This document shows, piece by piece, positions 27,601-35,202 of a DNA stretch of 39,017 nt (its first letter is position 1; each line of letters begins with the position of its first letter). Below the pieces are notes generated by a model. The model searched no databases and had not been told where the DNA came from. It saw nothing but the letters and a program-made list of their open reading frames with translations. The stretch is from Planctomycetota bacterium (GTDB lineage Bacteria > Planctomycetota > Planctomycetia > Pirellulales > PLA5): contig JAJDEG010000359.1 of the NCBI GenBank assembly GCA_029259895.1, positions 1 through 39,017 of the forward strand, read 5' to 3'. A program made the position numbers and the translations under genes.

Positions 27601-30600
27601 CGGCTTCGTGCGCGTACGGACCGGCAATCCACCAACCGAAGACGATTGCGGCATCGCCGAGCCGGCCATCGACGTCGTCGTCGGCAAGTTCGTCGGTGCT
27701 CGTCGGCTGATCGACGCCGGGCCCGGCCGTTTCCTCCGCCCCACGCTTCGGACGTCGCAGAAACGACTCCGAAAGTATGCCGGCGGCGGCGTTCCATTTA
27801 CCGAGCATGATGTAAGCATCGGCCAGATCGCGTGCGGTGCGTTGCTCGTTGGGAGACTGCTGAAACGCTAGTGACAGCGCTTCGCTGGCTCGTCGCCAAT
27901 CACCGACGCGGGCCAATTCGCGCCCCCGCTCGGCCGCTTGCGCGATCGCCGACGGTCTTTCGGCCATCGGCGGGGCATCTAGGAAACTGGCCTGCAACAG
28001 AAGCCGGTCGTGCGAAGCTCGATCGAAGTGAATCTGTCTGGCCCACGCCGGAACGTCGATATCGAGTCGCCAGCGCGTAATCGACGAGTCTTCAACAAAA
28101 ACGGCGTTGAAGTATCGACGCCCGTCTTCGCGGTAGGCGGCGATCCAGTCGGGCCGCCAGTTTTCGGCGAGGCCGGCGATTCGCGCGCGCAACTGCGCTT
28201 CGTCCAAGTGAACGACCGCCTCGTGTTGACTGTCGTCCTCGATCCACGTCGCCGCATATCGCGCCTTACCTTCGAGCGAGGCACATCCGCAGATGGCCGT
28301 AGGTCGCAGACCAACGGCGCGGTATTCGCTCATGCGGTCGGCGAGCGTCGCCAAGTCAAGCTCTTCCTCCTGCCGCCAAGCACGGTTATCTGCGTCCTTC
28401 GTCCAAATGGCGGACCATCGCTGTCGATCACCGACACCGGCAACGTGCGTCCACGCCGGACGATAATCGGCCGGCAAAGTCTCGACGAAAGAGCGCATGT
28501 CGTCGTAGTCCACACCCACCCGATAAGAGGTCGGCTTGTTGTCGCCGACCAGGCCGTATGAATAATCGGCGTCCGAGGCCGCTAGATAAAGCGGCCGAAA
28601 GCCAGCCGGGAAACTCGTTGCGACGCGCGGCCCAGAACGATTCTGCCAACCCATGTTGCCGGCTACGACCGGCGCGTTGACGTTGGCCACGATCGCGCCC
28701 CTGCGGACGCGCACCGCAACTGTTTGTCCCGGTTCCTTCCGTTGCAGAACGGCTGTCAATTGGCCCTGGTTCGCGGTCGGCGTTCCGTCGACGTGCGTAA
28801 TCAAGTCCAAGACCTGAAGGCCTCCCTCCTGGGCGTCGCCGTCGTTCGAGAAACCGAGGACGCGGATTCCTCCGTTCTCTGCCTCGTTTCGAACGTTGAT
28901 GCCAAGCACGTTTTGACGCGATGGTTCAAGTCCGATTTTCTCCGGATGAGCCTGGACCTGATCGCGGTCGTACCATAGATAAACGTAGCGCGGCGCATCG
29001 TCCGACAGTTTGTCGAGCAGTTTTTGCGGATCATCGCCAACGGCCAAGGGTGTGCCCAACGTGCGAGCGATCGAGGACAGCAGCGGGTAGTCGTAGTCGA
29101 TGCGAGCAAGGTCGACGGCCCGCCGGTAAGCCGCAACGCATTCTTCCCACCGGCCGTCGTCCTGATGAACGACGGCCTCGGCTTTGGCGGCTTGAGCTTG
29201 TTTGCGCCGCGCCAAGCGTCGGGCATCGGACGCCATCGAATCGCGCCACGCAGCATGTTGCGCCGGACTTGCCGCGACATCGTCTCGAAACGATAGCGGT
29301 AAGCTCTGCCACGCGGATTGAAGCGACTGGACGGTGGCCGGCAGTGCGGTGCCTGCCCCCTCGACGCTCGTTCCCGACAATATCCGGCTCACCGCCCGCC
29401 AATCGGCAACGCCGCGGTCGTCTCCGCTTAGATCCCAGATTTGCACACGGCCGTCGACGGTCGCCGCGGCTAGTCGTTCGCCGCTGGGATGAAACGCGAC
29501 GCTGGTCAACAGATTCTGGTGCTCCAGCGGCGGTGCGATGGCGATTCCCGTCGCCGCGTCAAAGACCCGCGCCTTGCCGTCGTGGCTGGCCGTTGCGACG
29601 CGACGGCCGTCGGGACTCAACGCGACTGCAACGACATGATCGCCGTGAACAAGCGGCGGCGTAATCGCCACGCCGGTTTCCGCATTCCAAACGCGCGCCG
29701 TAGAGTCGTTGCTCGCCGTCGCAATAACCACGCCACGAACGGGTTGGTCGTCGCTGGCCAATACCGCGCCCGTCGAAACCGCGTCGGTCACGCCATCGGC
29801 GTGGGCCAGCGGCGGACCCAAGGGGCGTCCCGTCGCCGCATCCCACAGCCGCGCCTGCTGAGGAGTAAGCGACGTTCCAGCGCAGGACGTTACGACGCCT
29901 TTTCCATCGGAGGTAAACGCCGCCACGGTAACCGGCGCCGCGTGCCATATTTCGTCGGATCGCGGTTGGCCCGTTTCCGCGTTCCAAACGCGAGCTTTCT
30001 TATCGTTGCCGGCCGTGACGATCCACTTTCCGTCCGGGCTGAAACGTGCCTGGTGAACCGCGCTTTGATGCTTGATCGCCTGGCCGCGCGTTTCGCCGCT
30101 GCCGACGTCCCAAACGCGGGCTCGTCCGTCGTCGCAAGCCGTGACGAGCCATTTTCCATCCGGACTGAAACTGGCGAAATTGACGCCGCCTTCGTGGAGT
30201 AGTGGAGCTTCAAGGTGTGGCTGCCCGGTGGCGACGTCCCAGAGCCGAGTCGTTTTGTCGTCGCTCGACGTGGCGACGATTTGTCCGTCGGCGCTGAACG
30301 CGACGTGAACGACCGGTCCATCGTGCATTAACGGAGCGCCATGAGGATGACCCGTCCGCGCATCCCATAAGCGAGCGGTGCCGTCGGCGCTCGCGGTTGC
30401 CACGATTTGGCCGTCCGAGCTGAACACCGTGTGATAGACGTAGGCTTCGTGGCGCATCGTCGGCAACGTTGGCTCCAGTCCCGCCAAATCCCACAGTCGG
30501 ACCATGCCCTCGACGTCGTGCGTTGCCACCGTCCATCCATCGGCGGCAAACGCGGCAGACATGACGCCCGCCGAATGCCGCAGCACCGCCAATGGCCTGC

Positions 30601-33502
30601 CGCTGTCGGCAACCCACACGCGAGCGGCGCGATCGCGCCCCGTCGAGACGACAAGCCGGCCGTCCACGCTGAATTGCACGTCGGTGATTTCAAGGTCGTG
30701 CTCGAGCGGGCGGGTTATCGGTTCGCCAGTCGCCAGATCCCAAATCTGTAATGCGTTTCCCTTCCGTGTGATCGACGCCGCACGGCCGCCATCGGGCGAT
30801 ACCGACCGAAACAATGCGTCCGGAGCATTGGGATGAACGAGTTGCTCGCCGGAATGGACATCCCATACGCGAAGATTGCCATCCAACTCCGTGCCGATGA
30901 TTCTTTGGGCATCCGAAGAAAACGCCACGCTAACGATCTTTCCCGATCCGCGCAGCGGCTGTCCCGCGGTGGCGCCATTGATTGCATCCCACTGGTGGAT
31001 CGAAGATCCCGAGGCAATAGCGATGCGCTTGCCGTCGCGACTATACGCCCCGGCAACGACGCTATAAGGATGCGTAAACTCATGGAGCCGAACGCGCTTC
31101 TGCCAATCCCATAGCTGGGCACGTAGGTCGGTCTGAGCGGACGACACACTCCCGCCCGTAAGCAATCGCGTACCGTCCGGGCTGAACGCTACGAACACGA
31201 CGGACGGGCTGGTGTGTTCGAGCGATGCAGCCTGCTCACCGCTTTGGGCGTCCCAGACGCGCACAACTTCGTCAAGTCCGGCCGTCGCCAACCGCTTGCC
31301 GTCGGCGCTGAAGGCCATCGAAAGCACCGAGCGATCATGCGATAACGGCGGCAAGGCGGCGCCGGTCGCGATATCCCACACATACACGGGCGAACTGCGC
31401 CAGGGAACGTCACCTCGGAGAAGCCAGCTTTCCAGCCGCGAACTACTGGCCGCCAACCGCTCGCCGCCGGGACTAAACGTAACCCGGCCGGCGCCAGGAC
31501 GAACCAGCCAGCTGCCGATCAGTTTGGGCGCGTTGCGGAGCGCCGTCGCCAGTTGGACACGATGGATATGCGCCTCCGTTGGATCCGATTCGAGAGCCAG
31601 CGCTTCGGCCAACCGCGGCAATGCGCTAAACGGATCACCTTGTTCGAGCAACTCGGCGCCCGTCGAGGCATTGAAGCGAACCAGTCCGCGTCGGTTGTCG
31701 TCGGCCAATTTCTGGGCTTCTGTTTCCGCTCGCTTGGCGTTCACCAATGCCGCCTGCTTAGCCGCGCTTTCGGCGACGACACTCGCCAGCGCCACTTGCT
31801 TCGCCTGACCTTCTATCATCGCAACATCCAGGGCATCCTGTCGGTCGTCCGCCAACCGATTGAGGTGCGCCGCGGCGATGCTCGACACGACGGCCGCCAC
31901 GACCAAAAGTATCGCGATGGCGGAAATCAAGCTCGCGACCGCGCGATTATGCCGCGCCCATCGAACGACCCGTTCGATGGGCGAAAGTCGTCTGGCACGG
32001 ATTGGTTCGTCGTGGATAAAGCGATCTAGATCGTCGGCTAACTCGGATGCTGTTTGATAGCGACGGCTCGGTTCGCGATCGACTGCCTTATGAATGATCG
32101 TGACCAGATCCCTCGGCGCGTCGGGACGGACACGCGACAGTCGGGCCGGCTCGCCAGTCGTTACCTGCTTGATGAGCTTGTTGCGCTCCGACTCGTCAAA
32201 CGCCGGCTGCAAGGCGATTAGTTCGTAAAGCGTCAGCCCGAGGGAATACACGTCGCTGCGGGCGTCGCTATTACCCTCGAAAGCCTCAGGCGGCATGTAC
32301 CGAAGCGTCCCGAGAATGTCGCCGGTGTGAGTGAGGTTTTGTTGGTCGTCTGCCTTGGCTAGGCCGAAATCGGTCACCCATACGGTGCCACGCGTGTCGA
32401 GCAACAGGTTCGACGGCTTGATATCCCGGTGCAGGACGCCCTGATCGTGCGCATAGTGCAACGCGCTGGCGACTTGCATACCGATGTTGGACAAGCTGTG
32501 CCAATAAGATTTCTTGGGGCGTCCGCGCTCGCCGGACTCGCTGCCGCCTAGCAACGACGCCGATGAACTCGACAACGAATCGGACAGCGAAAACGTGTCC
32601 GAAAGACGGCTGTTCGCCGTGGAACGGTCGCGACCCTTAGCGCCCTTGGACCTTCCGTTGGACGAATCGAGTTGAACCGTCGGATCGAATCGCGTGTTTG
32701 GCGAGGAACCGGCTGCGGGGTCCGCGGCAGCCTTCATCGCCGACTTGGCTGAGTGCGCGACCGTAGCCGCGATCGTGCCTTCGGCCGTGGCCGGCTGTGA
32801 CGTTCGCTGGGCCATCGGACCAAGCTCGTCTTCAGCGGCCGCGTGCGCAAAGCTTCCCGTCATCAGCGAATGGGCGACCATTGTCGCCGAAACGTCTTTT
32901 CGCGACACGCGTAGCTCGCCCGGCTGTGTCGGATTAGCCCCCGTCGTTCCGCTTTCGCGAAGGCGTTTCAATTCCTCCAGGACTTCGTCCAGACCTAGCC
33001 CTTGGATGAATTGCATTACATAGTAGTGCCAGCCGTCCTGCTCGCCAACGCCGAAGATCGGTACGATGTTCGTATGGTGCAGGCGAGCCGCGGACCGCGC
33101 CTCACGCTCGAAGCGATAGCGCTGCTTGGCATTGAGCAGGCTCTGTTGAGGAAGAACTTTCAGCGCCACGCGGCGACCGAGCGAAACTTGTTCCGCCTCG
33201 TACACCACGCCCATGCCGCCCCGCCCGACTTCGCGGAGAATGCGATAATCGCCCAACTCACGAAGCCGCTTCCCGTCGGTGTCCTTGAGCCCTTCGTCGA
33301 GCGACCCGTTGCCCGATTCGGAAACGGGCTTGAAGTCTTCGATGACGACAAGCGCCGGAAACAGGTCGCGGATGTCGGCGGCCAGATCGGGATACTTTTC
33401 TTCATACTCGCGCATCGTCGGGTTTTCACCGCGGCGCTTGCGCTCCATGAATTCTTCGGCCAAGACCTCAATTGGGTCGCGGTCGGAGCTTACGTCGTTC
33501 AT
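21644..33502 (-). CDS. Giant membrane Ser/Thr protein kinase (3952 aa) with WD40, PDZ-like, BTRD-like, TPR and beta-sandwich modules
   Basis: YRILREVGRGGMGVVYEAEQ...VALKVLP, HRDIKPSNLLL, VTDFGLA, YMPPEAF. TM segment LISAIAILLVVAAVVSSIAA. Many FSPDGKxxxTxxxDxxxRVWD repeats, and TPR-like repeats throughout the C-terminal half. Confidence 0.93.
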   Translation of the reverse strand: MNDVSSDRDPIEVLAEEFMERKRRGENPTMREYEEKYPDLAADIRDLFPALVVIEDFKPVSESGNGSLDEGLKDTDGKRLRELGDYRILREVGRGGMGVVYEAEQVSLGRRVALKVLPQQSLLNAKQRYRFEREARSAARLHHTNIVPIFGVGEQDGWHYYVMQFIQGLGLDEVLEELKRLRESGTTGANPTQPGELRVSRKDVSATMVAHSLMTGSFAHAAAEDELGPMAQRTSQPATAEGTIAATVAHSAKSAMKAAADPAAGSSPNTRFDPTVQLDSSNGRSKGAKGRDRSTANSRLSDTFSLSDSLSSSSASLLGGSESGERGRPKKSYWHSLSNIGMQVASALHYAHDQGVLHRDIKPSNLLLDTRGTVWVTDFGLAKADDQQNLTHTGDILGTLRYMPPEAFEGNSDARSDVYSLGLTLYELIALQPAFDESERNKLIKQVTTGEPARLSRVRPDAPRDLVTIIHKAVDREPSRRYQTASELADDLDRFIHDEPIRARRLSPIERVVRWARHNRAVASLISAIAILLVVAAVVSSIAAAHLNRLADDRQDALDVAMIEGQAKQVALASVVAESAAKQAALVNAKRAETEAQKLADDNRRGLVRFNASTGAELLEQGDPFSALPRLAEALALESDPTEAHIHRVQLATALRNAPKLIGSWLVRPGAGRVTFSPGGERLAASSSRLESWLLRGDVPWRSSPVYVWDIATGAALPPLSHDRSVLSMAFSADGKRLATAGLDEVVRVWDAQSGEQAASLEHTSPSVVFVAFSPDGTRLLTGGSVSSAQTDLRAQLWDWQKRVRLHEFTHPYSVVAGAYSRDGKRIAIASGSSIHQWDAINGATAGQPLRGSGKIVSVAFSSDAQRIIGTELDGNLRVWDVHSGEQLVHPNAPDALFRSVSPDGGRAASITRKGNALQIWDLATGEPITRPLEHDLEITDVQFSVDGRLVVSTGRDRAARVWVADSGRPLAVLRHSAGVMSAAFAADGWTVATHDVEGMVRLWDLAGLEPTLPTMRHEAYVYHTVFSSDGQIVATASADGTARLWDARTGHPHGAPLMHDGPVVHVAFSADGQIVATSSDDKTTRLWDVATGQPHLEAPLLHEGGVNFASFSPDGKWLVTACDDGRARVWDVGSGETRGQAIKHQSAVHQARFSPDGKWIVTAGNDKKARVWNAETGQPRSDEIWHAAPVTVAAFTSDGKGVVTSCAGTSLTPQQARLWDAATGRPLGPPLAHADGVTDAVSTGAVLASDDQPVRGVVIATASNDSTARVWNAETGVAITPPLVHGDHVVAVALSPDGRRVATASHDGKARVFDAATGIAIAPPLEHQNLLTSVAFHPSGERLAAATVDGRVQIWDLSGDDRGVADWRAVSRILSGTSVEGAGTALPATVQSLQSAWQSLPLSFRDDVAASPAQHAAWRDSMASDARRLARRKQAQAAKAEAVVHQDDGRWEECVAAYRRAVDLARIDYDYPLLSSIARTLGTPLAVGDDPQKLLDKLSDDAPRYVYLWYDRDQVQAHPEKIGLEPSRQNVLGINVRNEAENGGIRVLGFSNDGDAQEGGLQVLDLITHVDGTPTANQGQLTAVLQRKEPGQTVAVRVRRGAIVANVNAPVVAGNMGWQNRSGPRVATSFPAGFRPLYLAASDADYSYGLVGDNKPTSYRVGVDYDDMRSFVETLPADYRPAWTHVAGVGDRQRWSAIWTKDADNRAWRQEEELDLATLADRMSEYRAVGLRPTAICGCASLEGKARYAATWIEDDSQHEAVVHLDEAQLRARIAGLAENWRPDWIAAYREDGRRYFNAVFVEDSSITRWRLDIDVPAWARQIHFDRASHDRLLLQASFLDAPPMAERPSAIAQAAERGRELARVGDWRRASEALSLAFQQSPNEQRTARDLADAYIMLGKWNAAAGILSESFLRRPKRGAEETAGPGVDQPTSTDELADDDVDGRLGDAAIVFGWWIAGPYAHEAEGPWPPGTDESYWRDTSADDETNVASTIRAPEPEVWRRLSPVASENVNLDLRFSGAPGVYFARQHIYAAHEHDAVLQTARDPALRMYLNGELIREGTKQVPGLAPLVRVTLRTGWNVLVARLVVPRQHNLVARWQSDSSALASLYETHKRDEEAYAEWTKAIEVTEDDYAPLMARGRVALRLERFADAAADFEKAAALRPYDPTSRFELACTFSEQSRALERSDPKEADTDRRRKELEDQALDTLRQAVDAGIHRAFTADSIFAEARLQLLHDRREFQELVLEIVDVGNISDAIYYRFGDLPGSNAYWAADQSMQTLRDFAGDERLASVRPRFLTIDQRGSDRRYSMAAVNDGKPFRLDWDVDWATIEKRRRELPEGFRPTSVDAFRRGNELRWSAVWTREEVATPWQVHIDMDLAALEQKIAELAGEQFRPTLINTYHDLDDRLRFLAVWVQDGGTSQTHLRLDVDTLRAKLDALSENVHPAWIEAYVADGQRRYAAIFVDDGRTVDWKVSLAKPVTEIHSRLLEVKSDGFWPVQQTETLDPSSPLPSLKRAELLQQFLRGDDALAELSRAIERLPDRPELSIARAKLLARQGEIAEADASYAAAIRLTPDDDALRIERGKMLAEGDMSVVVPAGSMWKWLHPTDGVDPAAREPAFQRSFFTADYDDSEWRMSRDGAGGMGYGDRVAVNIGAPPVGQRWTAYFRHRFVTEQPLKDLVLSLQRDDGIIVYLDGVEVARDNMRPGPEAYDLLADENITTGEVERRTVNVSLVDSLSSGTHVLAISLHNRAPGSGDLRIEHIELRARRGAAKTYDVVDPGQLADRGLYYQQQGDLRNAEADYTAALAAQPDTAEVALRRARLWVSQSRWREAIADFDVAARERPEDAALLVERALIHGRLGARAAALADLTAATRLRPDDAQFRRQQGQLYALLDSNVIVSPAASWKWLHPIDGVDPADSVPDFHTSFAHADFDDSTWTVGRSQPGIGGGFGYGKPNAVDIGEPPVGNRRTAYFRHKFSTDAAYDALQLNLFYDDGVIIYLDGEEVVRENVRAGEDAYRLMASSTRSGPRPLAVALPMSLQPGEHVLAISLHNVGTDSSDLVLAGVTLLGSRTESEETSLDDPEALAARAEQFVQLGQIDRALADYTTLVERAPDEAQPLMDRAQMLYDNDRWAEALADYERLSKRFEPRRHSHYWRRYSCLANLQRWPEARAALTEGLAVATPGVQRANTLINRGRCWAEQGEFEKAAEDCAAGLDEVPDSSDAWYLRTAAVVFAAAGQPQEYLRARRLLLKVVDAGRQGYPNLRKIILMPLAANEAAAVEEYLTYPQIEGQGVRAGALYRLGRFQEALDAIDDTTFNYEEYRFVRALALYRLGDVSEARAALVRANDRLREQLAKSGGDWRPSNGLYYDWARVFVWQREANDIIVERPLADVTLALQADPENVKLLAERAEIFAHTGKLAEALEDWNRMLAVDPNDAAILARRGDLWATQGDWDRAAADFLAAARHKPDDSRVLDRLDRLAGEAGLTPLAGDAQAAGVEWRYTTDKPANDWASPTFDDAEWLTGNAPFADRLSGETGDETGRTQWSEPEVWLRREFNLDAAPTDVLLFRFRCDDEARVYLNGDLAADLKGTAEYGIVGCNTAAAATLKPGKNVIAVHGKNNFSAAFCDVGLYTSSQAGQVLDELNSLVDANPSLTTTRRKRAQLLHRLGRFAEAAPDIAAALAADEEQVDANWHNKSGDLVEEVAGSGRLFSAVSKLRPDDRTLWMARGRYLGRWGRWPEAVTAIRHTIRLDATDHRAHQVLAAALAQVDDKDAYRRLCQEMLTRFAASEDPMIADAVAKSCLLIGDAVDDAEAVRVLAKKSVDIALAESARNDRPNHLMPWFYLCHGLAEYRAGDDDRAAAALQAALDDTAATRVCKSTCQVVLAMVRQRQGRTEEVRQLLAEADATETEWASQRHPNDLSDGWWDPLTFRILRREAEQRVAIK
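29420..31540 (-). repeat. WD40 repeat array within the giant kinase
   Basis: Repeated units such as MAFSADGKRLATAGLDEVVRVWDAQSGEQ, VAFSADGQIVATSSDDKTTRLWDVATGQP, ARFSPDGKWIVTAGNDKKARVWNAETGQP. Confidence 0.9.
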
Positions 33503-33683
33503 GACTTGCTTTCAGATTAGTACGACATCCGCGCAGAATGCACTGGTCGATTTGGCAAACGTCCGGTGCCTTGAGCGATCGAATTGTCAACTATGGCATT
33601 CGCAACTCGTTTTGAACTGTGTTGCCCCTGCTCCGTCTACCGAATTTCGATGAATTCGCGCGCTAGCGCGACCTTGAATGATC

Positions 33684-34319
33684 TTAGTTACCGAAGATGC
33701 CCGGAAAGCTCGACAACGCGTCCTTCATCCGTCGCAGGGCGCGAATATAACGCTTGCTGGCCGCCGCTGCACTAATCTCCAGGATCTGGGCCGTCTCGTT
33801 GTTGTTCAATTCCTCGAAGTGCCTCAGCGCGAGTATTTCGCGGTCCGTGGCGTCCATCGAATTGAGCACTTCCTGCAACTTGACCTGGACTTCGGCCTTC
33901 GCGACTTTTTCGCTTACCGATGTAAACCGGCCGAGCAACTGGGAAGCGAGGAACATCGTGCTCGCTTGCGGCAGCGCGCCCCGATAGATCGACACTTCCA
34001 TGTCGGCGTTGCGCATCGCCGTTCCTAAATGCCGTCGATGCACCTCGGCCAGCCGCTGGCCGGTGATCAGACGCAACCACAAGAAGAACGGATAGTCGCG
34101 ATGCGTCGCAAACTCGGCTAGCCGCTGGGCCAGGTCGAGGTACGCTTCCTGAACCACGTCCGAAGCGTCGACGCGACCACTCAGCCGACGGTCCATACGC
34201 AGGCGAATCATCCGCTTCAGGCGCGGCCGGTAGTGCGCAAACACGTCCGCCAACGCCTGCGGATCGCCGCCCAGCGCATTTTCAATGAGCTTTCCTGATT
34301 CCGTCGCTTCATCGGTCAT
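33684..34319 (-). CDS. ECF-type RNA polymerase sigma factor
   Basis: VFAHYRPRLKRMIRLRMDRRLSGRVDASDVVQEAYLDL, NSMDATDREILALRHFEELNNNETAQILEISAAAASKRYIRALRRMKDAL. Immediately upstream of and co-oriented with the giant kinase. Confidence 0.92.
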   Translation of the reverse strand: MTDEATESGKLIENALGGDPQALADVFAHYRPRLKRMIRLRMDRRLSGRVDASDVVQEAYLDLAQRLAEFATHRDYPFFLWLRLITGQRLAEVHRRHLGTAMRNADMEVSIYRGALPQASTMFLASQLLGRFTSVSEKVAKAEVQVKLQEVLNSMDATDREILALRHFEELNNNETAQILEISAAAASKRYIRALRRMKDALSSFPGIFGN

Positions 34320-34511
34320 AGCTATTAAGGATAAATGCGAGCACGCGCGCTTTCGAGACAGGTATTCGGGCGAAAATCTGGGAAAACTATGAAAAGACGC
34401 TTTTTCAAAGGATTTGGCAACCTATGACGGAAGCCAGGCCAGATTCGGCAGGTAGGTAAACGACCGGGAATGACCACGCTGCCTTAGCGAAGGGCATTTG
34501 ACCGGCGGAAA

Positions 34512-35126
34512 TCACCGTCCTGAAGAGTGTCTCCCACGTCGACTTGACGTGGAGTCTTGGCCAGTTTGACCCCGGAAACGGAGTTTCGCGGCTGCCGCGG
34601 CGTCACTCGCCCTCACCCCAAAATCCACCACCACCGCCCCGCGCCGCCCCGCGACCACATTCCCCGGATGCAAGTCCCGCAGCCCCGGAAACCTCGCCAA
34701 CAGCCGATTGCACGCTTCGTGTGTCGCCGGTTCGCCGACGACCCACGGGGCCACTGTCCAATGCAGCCACGGCACGTACCACATCCGATTGCAGACCGGC
34801 ACGTCGCGCGAAATGCGGCACCGGAGGCGGACTTCGGCGGGCGAAACGTCCGGTGACCAGCGTTTGATGCAGATCGGCCCGAGCCCCCAGATGTCGCGGC
34901 TTTCACCGCCACCGGGAAGGCGGGCGACGCGGACGAAGTCCCACGTTCGCGAAGCGATGCTTGGTCGAACGACCTCCGTTGACGTCTCGACGAACTCAAA
35001 GTCGATGACCTTCGGTCCGGCCGACGTCGCAACAACGTTCGATGGGTTGAGGTCACGCGCCCACGGGTGACGGAAGGCGCCGCCGTGGCGATAGGCACAT
35101 GCGCAACCGATGATTTCGCGGACCAC
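34512..35126 (-). CDS. Kinase-like/phosphotransferase-like protein with two catalytic-loop-type motifs; possibly a degenerate gene
   Basis: RDLNPSNVVATSAGPKVIDFEFVE and RDLHPGNVVAGRRGAVVVDFGV. The open frame extends upstream of the GTG start with similar-looking coding sequence. Confidence 0.5.
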   Translation of the reverse strand: MVREIIGCACAYRHGGAFRHPWARDLNPSNVVATSAGPKVIDFEFVETSTEVVRPSIASRTWDFVRVARLPGGGESRDIWGLGPICIKRWSPDVSPAEVRLRCRISRDVPVCNRMWYVPWLHWTVAPWVVGEPATHEACNRLLARFPGLRDLHPGNVVAGRRGAVVVDFGVRASDAAAAAKLRFRGQTGQDSTSSRRGRHSSGR

Positions 35127-35202
35127 GATTGAACTTATGTCGCCGCGACTGCCACTCTCAATTAGAAGGGTGGCGATCGAACCTTTAGCCGCGACATCGT
35201 GA

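Noticed and set aside
22850-27871. Many plus-strand ORFs of 100-300 aa opposite the giant kinase
   Set aside because: Antisense shadows of a single 11.86-kb coding frame with continuous domain content.
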